Shown here one piece after another: positions 36,936-47,884 of a DNA stretch of 64,000 bases. The notes under the pieces are model-generated. The model was not told where the DNA came from and made no database searches. It worked only from the letters and a program-made list of their open reading frames with translations. Position 1 is the first letter of the stretch. Each line of letters begins with the position of its first letter. Both the position numbers and the translations under genes were made by a program. Source of the stretch: Cornus controversa (lineage: Eukaryota > Streptophyta > Magnoliopsida > Cornales > Cornaceae); assembly GCA_026545225.1 (NCBI GenBank), contig CM048845.1:16275001-16339000 (forward strand), read 5' to 3'.

Positions 36936-37829
36936 CCTCAAAACTCAATGAACCTTTGCAATCCTCTGAGAACAAAACTGTTTTCTCAACCTTATGAGTG
37001 GAAACCATCTACACTCAAAATCTCAATGTTTCAATCCTCATTTGTCAAAAATTATGAATCAACTCAACAATCACCTGGACTCAACACATTGTAAGAGAAG
37101 TACTAATTAAAGAAAAATGTCTGGCCAAACCATTTCTCCCCGCTAGCCCAACCCCGACAACATGCCTTTCTTGTCCCTTATACTTTTGGTCCCAATTGGC
37201 CATCCTGGCATAAAACTAATGGATCACATTTATTAAGTCCTTAAATATCTACAAGGACTAATATATCCAACTCCAACCCATTTCCAAAAATCTCAGTATG
37301 AAAAACATCAAAGTATCTCAAACCTTTCCCACTAGCCCTAAGTTCACACAACTTGAGTCTAGTATAACTTGTATATCCCAAACCTCATGAATCAACCTAT
37401 ATTCAAATCTCTGTTTGACTCATCAATTCCTCAAAACTAGGATACTAAAAATCAAGTATGCAATGTACATTAAAAATATTCTAGATACAAGACATGTTAC
37501 AATGATTATGCTCAAACCAATAGCATACTATTCATAACATATAAAACTTATCATGCTCCATTAATCTTGTAACACAAACTCATGATATACAACTTAATAT
37601 ACTTGCATAAATCAGTGTTATAACTCATAAACTAGAGGTCACTGACATACTTTAATCTCTGTGGACTAGTCCTCTGATACTTGAACTGCTCTCCTGAATT
37701 ACTAGAAATGCTTCCCTTGCTTGCTTGCAAAACTTGAGTAGACTGTACTGGTGGGGGTGGAGGCATTGCCATTGAATCAAGCTGACTCACTGAAAACTAA
37801 TTAGTGCGGTTGTGAGACTCCATCCCACC

Positions 37830-38820
37830 CTATCCCCAAGGACAACTGAAATTCATATGACCAATTTGATGATAGCTGTAACGAACTTGTTCCACTGCTG
37901 ACACTAAATATATGTTGGGACACTCAAACCTATAGTGACCCGGATATTGACAGTGGTGACACACTCTCCTTAACTCAGTCGACTTTATTGACACATAAGT
38001 TGTAGGCTCAACATGCATCCTCTGCTATCCCTATGTGGATGAACTACCATCCTTTTGTTTCTTTCTAACACAATTGTCTAGAAAGGATCCCGTGCTCCTC
38101 ATCAAATTCTTAGCATCCCATATCCTCTGATTGTCATTACTAACCTCTTCTGCTATTAATGCTTTTTCCACCACCATAACATTGCTTGTCAAACCCAAAA
38201 CTGATACTATGTCCCTTATGAAAGTCCGAAGACCTCTTACAAACCTTTTCACCTTGAGTCCCTCGGTAGGGATCACCTCTATTGCAAAACGATCCAATGA
38301 TGTAAACTTGGTCTCGTACTTCATAACTGTCATATTCCCTTGAAGCAATTTGTAGAACTCTTGCCTCAAGTTGTCATTTATTGTCACTGGGAAATACTTC
38401 TCGAAGAATAATGTTTTGAACATATCCCAGTCCATTGCCTCAATGTCATGGTAGTTCCCAATGAACTTCCACCAACGGTTCGCCTCACTTGTAAGGTGAT
38501 GAGCGGCCAACTTCACACCTAATTCCTCCTCTACCTTTAGTGTAGTAAGGAGCTTGTCTATCTCATCTAAGCAATTCTCTGCCACCATCAGATCAGATCC
38601 TCCTGCATATGATGGTGGATTATGCCTTCTGATATATCCTAACATCACCATCATCCCACTAGGAGCTACTCTAGGTCGAGCCTAAGTCTACTCTTGTGTT
38701 TCCTTAGCAATTTATCATATGGTTGCGACCATATCTTGCATAAATTGCTCTGCATCAATAGGGAATGTTGCAGCCCCTCTGTGAGCTCTTCGTGGTGGTA
38801 TCTTGCTATATAGATAACAA
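37830..38820 (-). mobile_element. gag region of the minus-strand gypsy element
   Basis: On the minus strand this encodes a Ty3/gypsy capsid: an N-terminal SKIPPRRAHRG-like start near 38815, a capsid core with YAGGSDLMVAENCLDEIDK and ANRWWKFIGNY, then RQEFYKLLQGNMTVMKYETK and FVRGLR. This is the Retrotrans_gag domain layout. A zinc knuckle CHHCQYPGHYRFEC follows near 37930-37975. The insertion site of the 38835-50960 element lies just upstream of this gag start. It is fossil coding sequence. The stretch 35920-37830 to its left, outside the array, shows no recognisable domain. Confidence 0.85.
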
Positions 38821-38834
38821 GAATACACTTAAAA

Positions 38835-41685
38835 TGTAGAGATTGTGACCAATTTTAGTTTATTTTGCATTTTCGCATAATAATTGCTATAAATGTATTT
38901 TTAGTGGTGTTAAACATGTTTTGAGTGTGGGGAACATGTTTGAGCAGTTTTTTAGGGGTTTTGGTAAATTTTTGGAAGATTTGGAAAAGTTTGACTTTTT
39001 GGTAAAACCGAAGCCCGAGATGAGATTTAAGTGGATCTGGGAATCCAAAAAATTATTGAAAATATTTATTTTTGAGAATGACTTAAATATTTGTAGTTCA
39101 ACAAGGTTGACATTACTGGAATTTTTAGAAGTGTTGGAAGGCCTTCATTTTCGACGTAGGGGTTTCTCTTCTCATTTAATTGTCAATTCTAGGGTTTCTA
39201 GAGAAACGGTGAGAGCTAGGGTTGTTTATTACATGTTTTAGAATGGTGAGAGGGGTGGGATGTGGTGAGTTTCTATCTCTCTTTAAATTCTTAAATGCAA
39301 TTGTTATGTATATGGTAGTATGCATGATAAGGGGAATGAATGAGTAAGAGAAATGAGCATGTACACTTCTATACTAAGTTTTGTGCACTTTTGTGAAAAA
39401 TGTGTTAAATGAGCAAAATTGTGTTATATGCTATCATGTGATTTAAAATGCATGCTATCCTTATATAGAAATGGTGTGCATTGGTGAAGCATGACAAATA
39501 CGTGCTTAAGTGAATTTTGTGAGCATATGCTACTTATGCTGGGGTTTGCATATATAGGAAAGTATATATATAGATTGGTGAATATGAAATGCATGTTATT
39601 TATTTTATAACTAGCTTATGTATTGTGAAGCATGAATTTTAAATCCTTGGTCCATATGTGTTCAAAATGTATGTGTAGGGCCGTTGTGAGGAGAACGGGG
39701 AAATGTGGTGGAATAACTTGTTCACTTGGAGCAATAATTTTTGGTGTTGGTTATGTTCCAGTTCAATCACCTTGGAGTAGAGAATACTCGGTGATGAATT
39801 CTGAAGCGGTCTAATCACCTCGAAGTAGAGAATACTCGGTGACGCATTCTGAAATTATTTCATCACCTTGGAGTAGTGAATAGTCGGTGATGGTTCGATC
39901 GCCTTGGAGTTGAGAATAGTCGATGATGAATTTCAAAGCGGTTCATTAACATTGGAGTAGAGAATACTCAGTGACAAATTCCGCAGTGTGTGGGAAATGT
40001 CTCAGTCACATGGTTGGTCAAGAATCATGTTAGGGTATTGTATTGAGTCCGTGAGAGAAAGACAAGTGTCTGATATTGCTTTCATTTTAAATCATGAAGC
40101 ATGATGCGTGCTAAATGCATTCTTATATATATATGCATTGTTGTAAATAAACATGATATATGTTGAATAATACGTGAAATGTTGTGACATGCATCCATGT
40201 AGGTCGTGTCGAGTCGGCACTTTGGTGGGTTGGGGTATCTCTACTGAGCTGCCATGGTGCTTAGCCCTTTATTCTAAACTCTTTTTTAGATAAGGCGTTG
40301 AAGACCGATGGGACTTGAGTGTCCAAGTGGAACTTTAGTAGCATTTTGCTAATTTTTGGATATTATATATTTGGCTATCCATGCCGGCCTGTGGCATGCG
40401 GATTTGCGTTGATGATTGTAGTTACATTCATATTTTATGTAACTTTTTGATTAATTTGGATTCATGTATGTATTTGCATTAGAAGAAATTGTGGACATTG
40501 AGACTATACAATGACATGTATACTTTGATGAGAAAGTAAGATGATTTTGATAATATTGTGATTCAAATGCATGATTTGGAACATGTTTATGATGATTTAA
40601 CCTTTGTAGATGGTTAGAATGAAGTATAAATGACCCTAGCTTGTCAGGATGAGATTTAGGCTCAAAATGGCCAATATAGAAGGTTGCAGGATTTTCTGTA
40701 GAGGAAATTTCAGTTGTCTGAAATGGCAATTTCACATAATCGAAATTTCATGATGTGTTCGAATTTCAAACGGGCATAACTCTTTCGTTTTAGATCGGAA
40801 TTGAGTGTGATTTTTTTTAAAATTGAGTATTTTTAGATTTTAAATCCAATGGTGTGAGATTCAGTTTTAGATTCCAATATTTTAGGGAGTTGAGTCCTGG
40901 AAGTGTATAAATTGTGAGAATAAAAAGTTCATTGCTTGACTCAGAGTGGAATGAATGATGCCATAGCATCCATTGATGATTTGAACTATGTGTCATATGA
41001 AATGACATTGATTAATGATTTTAATGTTGTATGGATGATTCCAGATGATTAGAGTGAGAGTTGGGAATCAAAAAGACCACGTTGTGAGATAGTAGAAATT
41101 CTTAATAGAGAGAATTTCGATCGTGCTAAATGATCATTTCGCATGATTGAAGTTTTCAATTGTGTGAAATGGCTGTTTCGCACAATCGAGAAAATATAGG
41201 CTTTTGAGGATGAAAAAGTTCCGTGAGGGTCGATATTTCGATACTACTTCGCAAGCATCTCGATTGTGCGAATCACTTCGATCGTGCGAAAGTTAGGTTT
41301 CGCACAATCGAAGTTTCAATTGTGCGAAAGGCACTTTTCGATTGATCAAAAAGTTACAGGTCTGAAATATGAGGAACGTACAGATGTGGCTTGATGTGGG
41401 GCCCATTGAGGTTGGTTGACGTTGAGTTATGCACACCCATGTGCAAGAATAGTGTTAAGCTTCCACGATAATTGAGGATATTTATGATGTTGAAAAGGTC
41501 CATTTGGGTGAAATGGACAGAGGTTACCACCGGTTTCTGAGAGTTAGAAATTGGGGTGTGACAGCTGGATATCAAAGCGGTGGGATTGGTGTTGGAATAG
41601 TTTACGTGGTTGAGTGAACGGGTTCATACTCAAAATTCAGGTTGGTCTGGGGGACTCCTAGTGGTCTGGTTTCTGGGGCGTGATA
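38835..41685 (+). repeat. 5' LTR of the nested Tekay-like element
   Basis: Carries a five-unit array of CACCTTGGAGTAGAGAATAC-type repeats (39760-39990) and, at 41090-41350, several TTTCGCACAATCGAA/TTCGATTGTGCGAAA words. A second LTR-end-like sequence, GTGTGACAGCTGGATATCAA, at about 41565 lies 120 bases inside the true end. Confidence 0.85.
39755..39990. repeat. Hairpin-unit minisatellite in 5' LTR
   Basis: Five units of about 48 bases, each with TCACCTTGGAGTAGAGAATA followed by CTCGGTGA. CACC..GAGTA pairs with TACTC..GGTG around a GAGAA loop, so each unit can form a small stem. The same array is at 49075-49310 in the 3' LTR. Confidence 0.8.
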
Positions 41686-42699
41686 GAAAGGTATCAGAGC
41701 ACTAGATTGGAATACCCTAGGGGCGACGGGTAAGGGTTGAGGATTTGAGAAATTCTGGATTACTAGTAAAGCATTAGGTTTGAAAACCTAGGGTATCAAA
41801 GTCATAGGTTCGAATGCCTAAGGACGAAAGGAAATGTACAAATCACGTATTGGTTTGGAGATATTCAGTGATTGATTGTTGTCTAGAAGATAAGTTTGAT
41901 TGCCTATGGACGATAGTGGAATGATTAGCCCGGTTTAAGCTATCATAATGAAAGATCAAAGTGTTGGTGTGAATAATCGATTCCATTTGGTAATACTCGC
42001 AGAGTTAGTTGAGTTTAGACTTTTGACTTGGTGATTAAGTCTTGTTAGTGAGCAATGATGAGATAACGCAAGGAAGGTTGCGAATATTTTAGTCCTTACA
42101 GATAGTTAGGGGCTTGTTATATGTGATTGATAAATTTTTTACCGAGGTTGGCAATCAAGACCGAGATAGGAGACAAGGAAGACATGTTGCTAGAGTTGGA
42201 CTAAAGAGGGAAAATGGCCCAACTGGACATTTTTCTTTGGTTAGTGCTTCTGTTACAATACGCTGGCTCTTGTGATTGTTGAGTTATTTTGTCCGAATGA
42301 CAATGGATAAATGATTCCCAATAGTAGGGAGATGTCACTGAGGGTGATTGGTATTGATAGTTGTTAATATATATTGGTGTATTTTGTATTTCTCCTTTTC
42401 CACATCCAATTAGGATTCATAGCATGTATAGGATAACTTGCTCCCCACTCTTTCCTTCTCCTATATATATGCTCTCGCTGTATAGTATTTGATACCCCAT
42501 TCATTAATATAATTTAGAGACATTCTCTCTTTTCCTCTTATTTCTAACATAGTATTAGAGCAAGGGTTTTAAAAAAAAATTTTCGCAGAATTGTTCTATT
42601 TGGTGCCGAAACTCAATCTTCTAGAACCTATTTTCATCTTCTGAATATATCAGATCGAAGCCCTCGACCAAAAAAAAAAATCAGCCTGAACAGTGCCAC

Positions 42700-43060
42700 G
42701 TCGTCCGCCACATCATCAACCATGTCATTGCTGACTCAGCATACAGGGCTGCATTAGCACTGACTTATCTAACACGTCATCATCCTAGACTGCCACATCA
42801 TCTTTCTCTACCACGTTAGCTTCGTCTGCTGCGTAGTTTTCCACGTTAGCTTTCTTTGCCGTGTGGACTGCTACGTCAGCCCTTCACTGCCACGTGAACT
42901 ACCAAGTCAGCTTTCTCTATCTCATGGACTACAACGTCAGCCCTTTACTGCTACGTGGACTGCCACATCATCTTTCTCTGCCACGTGGACTGTCACGTCA
43001 GATTTTTGTGCCGCGTGGATTGCTACGTCAGTCCTTCACTGCCATGTCATCAACTGAAAA
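42700..43060. repeat. ACGT-core minisatellite, copy 1 (copia leader)
   Basis: Irregular repeats of about 22 bases built from TGCCACGTGGACTGCCACGT, TCAGC and TTTCTCTGCC words. They contain many CACGTG and ACGTCA cores. The overlapping open frames (42861-43136 and 42863-43057) are translations of the repeat. It recurs at 43430-43885. Confidence 0.8.
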
Positions 43061-43429
43061 AAAATTCTTGGGCCTACCTTGCATAAAATTTCACGCTGAT
43101 TCCAATTTTCCAGTCGATTTTGAGGGGGAGCGTTAATATATATTAGTGTATTTTGTATTTCTCTTTTTCCACATCCAATTTGGATTCAGAGCATGTATAG
43201 GATAACTTGCTCCCCACTCTTTCCTTCTCCTATATATAAGCTTTCGCTGTATAGTATTTGATACACCATTCATTAATATAATTCAGAGACATTCTCTCTT
43301 TTTCTCTTATTTCTAACAATAGTCAAGGTTGCTACCCTAGACTATAGATGTGGATGGATTGGTAGATATTTACCAAAAAGTACAGAGGAGAAAAGTAGGT
43401 TAGTTTGAACCGCTCTACTCTCATCACGT

Positions 43430-43885
43430 CATTCGCCACATCATCAGCTATGTCATTGCTGACTAAGCATACAGGACTGCATTAGCGCTGACTCATCTGA
43501 CACGTCATCGTCTTAGACAGCCACGTCATCTTTCTCTAGCACATGGACTACCACATCAGCTTTGTCTGCAGCGTGGACTGCCACGTCAGCCCTTCACTGC
43601 CATGTGGACTGCCAAGTCAACTTTCTCTGCCTTGTGGACTACCACATAATCCCTTTACAACCACGTGGACTGCCACATCATCTTTCTCTGCCACGTCAGC
43701 TTTGTCTGTCGCGTAGTCTGCCATGTCAACTTTTTTTGCTGTGTGGACTGCCACGTCAGCTCTTCACTGCCACCTGGACTGTCAAGTAAGCTTTATCTTC
43801 CTCGTGGACTACCACGTCAACCCTGTACTACCATGTGGACTGCCACATCAGATTTCTGTGCCGCGTGGACTGCCACGTCATCAAC
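43430..43885. repeat. ACGT-core minisatellite, copy 2 (copia leader)
   Basis: The same repeat type as 42700-43060, but with more units: GCCACGTCAGC, CACGTGGACTGCCA and CCGCGTGGACTG. Starting points of the two copies align (CACATCATCA(A/G)C(C/T)ATGTCATTGC), and both end in TCAACTGAAAAAAA. Confidence 0.8.
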
Positions 43886-43964
43886 TGAAAAAAATAAAAA
43901 ATTTCCTAGGCCTACCTTGCATGAAATTTCACGCTGATTCCAATTTTCCAGTCAGTTTTGTCAT

Positions 43965-45981
43965 TTGGGCTTTCTAAATGGCTCAAAAAGAGCTTTTTTT
44001 TATTACAAAATGAGATTTCAGTCTGGGTCTTCACTTCACAGCTATTCTTCTTTTCGGCCTTCACTCAACAAATATTCTTTTTATTTTCGTCACAATGGTG
44101 GTAACAAACAGCGAGCACAGTCATTTCATCCCAAACCTAGTGAACGTTCCTACAAATACTATCATAAATTAGGGCATACTATTGAGAAGTGTTTCAAACT
44201 TCTTAGATCTCGTAATGCTGCAGCTATAGGTACCACAGAGAGAGTGTCCTCTTATTTTTCTCCTTCTACACCAGTTACTACTCCTTCTCATGCTTCCCCA
44301 TTTATATTTTCTATTGCTGATCTGGAGGCAATTCTCAACTAGGTTTTATCTAAGCAATTAGGTTCAAGCTCATCTAACTCTGCTTTCTCAACCACACCAG
44401 GTACACCTAATTTATGGATTTTGGACTCTGCTTGCTACAATCATATGACACCTGACCATACTTTGCTCACTATTCAGACTCCTACATCTCATGCTCCTAT
44501 TATTCACATAGCTAATGGTTTCACTATGACCATTAGTCACATAGGCACTGCCTCTTAGTCAAATTTGTCTGTTCCCAATGTTTATCTTGTTCCCAATCTT
44601 TCTCTTAATCTTTTGTCTGTTGATCAATTGACTGAGCTAGGTTTGAATATAATCTTTACCTCTACTGGCTGTGTTGTACAGGATCCTCAAACAGGTAGAT
44701 CATTGGGACAGGTCGTAAGACAGGGTACCTATTTGAGCTTTCTTCCTTACATCTACCAACTTCATCTATCACAGCTGTATCTACACAACGTAGTATACCT
44801 ACTCTTGAGTTGTGGCATTCTCGTTTAGGTTATGCATCGGTATCTCGAGTCAAAAGTCTCCTCCAGGTTTTGAACATCCACCTCATCAAGTTTGTCAGCT
44901 TAGGCGTGCTCTGTATGGTCTAAAACAAGCACCCCGAGCTTGGTTTGCCAAGTTTAGTTCTACTATTTCTCGCCTTGGCTATTCTACCAGTACATATGAT
45001 TCAACTTTATTTATCCGGTATACTGCAAATGGTATTATTCTTCTCTTGCTTTATGTTGATGATATGATCATCACTGGGGACGATACTCAAGGTATTCAGG
45101 AACTTAAACAATTTCTCAATCATCAGTTTGAAATGAAAGATCTTAGATCTCTCAGTTATTTTCTTGGACTGGAAATTACTAGAGCTACTGATGGCTACTA
45201 CCTTACTCAAGCAAAGTACTGTTTTGATCTTTTTTCCAAAGCTGGCATCACAGACAACAAAATTGTTGATACTCCACTTGAGCCTAATGTGAGACTTACT
45301 TCACATGATGGTGAACTTTTTCGTGATGGTACTCTGTATCGTCTATTGGTTGGTAGTCTGGTATATCTTACTGTCACTCATCCAGATATTTCTAATGCAG
45401 TTCATATTGTCAGTTAGTTCATGGCTTCGCTGAGATCAGTTCACTTTCCTGCTGTTCTTCGTATTTTTCGTTATGTCAAAGGTACTGTGTTTCGTGGGCT
45501 CTTTTTCTCTCATCAGTCTTCAGTGGTGCTTCGTGCTTATTCTGATACAAATTGGGCTGGGGACCCAACAGATTGCCATTCCACTACAGGATATTGTTTC
45601 TTTCTTGGTAGCTCACTGATCTCTTGGCGTAGTAAGAAATAGTCTGTTATTGCTCGATCTACTACTGAGGCCGAGTATAGAGCACTTGCCAATACTACTT
45701 CTGAGCTTTTATAGTTACGATGGCTTCTTCAGGATATGGGTGTTTGTTCGCCTACTGCTACTCCCATCTATTATGATAACAATAGTGCTATTCAAATTGC
45801 ACACAATGATGTTTTTCATGAGCGGACCAAACACATTGAGATTGATTTTCATTTTGTTCGTCATCATCTACTTCATAATGTCTTGCAGTTACGATCGGTC
45901 ACTTCCTATGATCAGATAGCAGATATCTTCACCAAATCTCTTCCACCAGGGTGTTTTCGAGAGCTTGTTTCCAAACTTTAG
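43965..45981 (+). mobile_element. Coding remains of the small Ty1/copia element
   Basis: Recognisable in order are a gag C-terminus with a knuckle-like YKYYHKLGHTIEKC (about 44150), a protease region with LWILDSACYNHMTP (about 44415) and LSLNLLSVDQLTELG (about 44600). An RT follows, with RRALYGLKQAPRAWF (about 44905) and the catalytic LLLYVDDMIITG (about 45050). A copia RNase H has SDTNWAGDPTDCHSTTGYC (about 45540), YYDNNSAIQIAHN and HIEIDFHFVR, ending near KSLPPGCFRELVSKL (45981). Integrase was not recognised. It is fossil sequence, broken in several places. Confidence 0.88.
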
Positions 45982-46211
45982 ATGGCGTCGTATAACCCAC
46001 CTTGAGTTTGAGGGGGAACGTTAATATATATTAGTGTATTTTGTATTTCTCCTTTTCCACATCCAATTAGGATTCAGAGCATGTATAGGATAACTTGCTC
46101 CCCACTCTTTCCTTCTCCTATATATATGTTTTTGCTGTATAGTATTTGATACACCATTCATTAATATAATTCACAGACATTCTCTCTTTTCCTCTTATTT
46201 CTAACAATAGT

Positions 46212-47884
46212 CAAGGTTGTTACCCTAGACTATAGATGTGGAAGGATTGGTAGATGTTTACCAATAAGTACAGAGGATGCGAGTAGGTTGGTTTGAACCA
46301 CTCTAGATATTGTGTGTTCTAGTATATGTGATTATACTAGGGGAACTGAGCTATGTTTATGTGCTTGCTTAGGTAGAGGAGGTACCAGGGCCGAACGAGG
46401 TCAGAGGTATTTTCCTAGTTTTAGACCGAGGGCTAGGATCTTGATTTGTTTCGATGCATCATATATCATATCATGTATGGTATGTGTTAATTTAATTTAG
46501 CATGTTGTATGTTATATGCTCTATGCAAGACTTGATTCATGTGACTGAGCATTGCACTTTAATGTTTTGTTATACGTTGCATGACTAGTAGTGATATGTA
46601 GTCACCATCTAGGAATTCTAGTTTTGAGAATTGGTAAACCTAAGTAGAGGTTTGGGGTCGCACGGATTGTGATGTTGAAATAGACATGTAGTGATAGACT
46701 TTGAAAAATATGGGTCTGGAATTATTAATAAATGTATGATTTACCTTGTTATTTTCCTAAACCGAGAGTTTGGTGATTCTGATTTGAGGACTAGAGGTCA
46801 GTTAATTGAGTAAGGCTATTGGTGGTATCGTGATACCGGGATTCTAGACAGGGTATATCTAAGATGTGTTATTGGGATAGTCGGATGAGGACTCGGAATT
46901 GATTTAATTCTTGGAGTCAGCAAACATGTGATGACTTTTGCATCTAGAAATGAGACGTTTGGATTTTGTGAAACTAGTTGAAAAGTTGTATCATGGTTGT
47001 GGATATGATGTTAAGAGAATGATGAGGTGATAGTGGGTGAGAACCCTAACATATGGTATCTGAAGTGAGGATGATTTCTTACCGTGTGGGGAGAGGTAGA
47101 AGCAATAGATGTAGTCCAGGATGTACGCTGGGCAGGTTGTATGTGACTGTAGGTGATTGTAGGTGACCTTGAACTTTCATTGGTATGGGTTATCTAAAGT
47201 GAAATGCTAATATGAAAGGACTTCTCTCTAACTGTCAACTAATTCCTTGGAGTGAATGATGAAAAGAGAAATGTTTCTTCTCTTGAATAATGAGATTGTG
47301 AAATCAGTGGGATGCAAGATCCTAGACTTAGCGTTGGATTCCAGCAATTTGTAGTCTATGAGACTAGGAAGAGTTATGTGGCTTGCTGTGGCGAGTACAT
47401 TATTTATGTGGTTTTATCGGCAAGTACACTGTCGTGTGCCTTGCTGGTGAGTGCGGTTGTGATGTGCACTAGATTGATGTGATTTGTGTTGTGACGATGC
47501 ACAGGATATTAGACTAAGCCCTGGAATGGTATGCCATATTGGAAAGTCATGTTTGACAATAATAGAATGACTCGGAGTTACCCAACCATGTCATGGGAGT
47601 GGTTAATTATCCATTAGGTTTGACCATTCAAAATCGTCTATGCAAATTGTGACTCCACTTGCATTAGCTAGACCATTTCGTAGTTATATTGCTTTAGGGC
47701 AGTAGAGATTCCCTGATCGTGTTGGACTTGAGTGTTATGAGTTAGGTGTTGTAAGTGTAACGCCTAGAGTATATGGATAAATAAAGTGACGATTATTGGC
47801 GAGAACTACATCTGATATGGATTAGTTTTTGAAATACCTTGAGTATGCTAATTTTGAGGACAAAATTCCTTAAGGAGGGGAGGT
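46212..47884 (+). other. Interior of the nested Tekay-like element, mostly unrecognisable
   Basis: It includes a short gag-protease-like stretch (about 46340-46480) whose counterpart is at about 18305-18430 in the 14.4-kb element. The rest shows no domain. The last part (47820-47884) resembles the family's 3' end, before the purine tract. Confidence 0.5.

Larger units (their letters stand above)
42362..46206 (+). mobile_element. Ty1/copia element with three LTRs, partially duplicated locus
   Basis: Three 188-bp LTR copies lie at 42362-42549, 43131-43318 and 46019-46206 (TGTTAATATATATT... to ...TTTCTAACA). All outer junctions carry ATAGT: 42357-42361, 43319-43323 and 46207-46211. A primer-binding-like TAGTATTAGAGCAAGGG follows the first LTR. 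A polypurine tract (TTTGAGGGGGA) precedes the second and third. About 110 bases of outside flank after the third LTR also follow the second, so the locus looks like LTR, short interior, LTR, flank, longer interior, LTR, flank. The longer interior holds gag, protease, RT and RNase H. The element is broken, with several breaks. LTRs are about 95-96% alike by eye, the youngest retroelement here. Confidence 0.88.

Noticed and set aside
42861-43937. Several overlapping open frames of 64-91 codons
   Set aside because: All are readings of the ACGT-core minisatellite in different frames. Similar frames recur wherever the repeat does.
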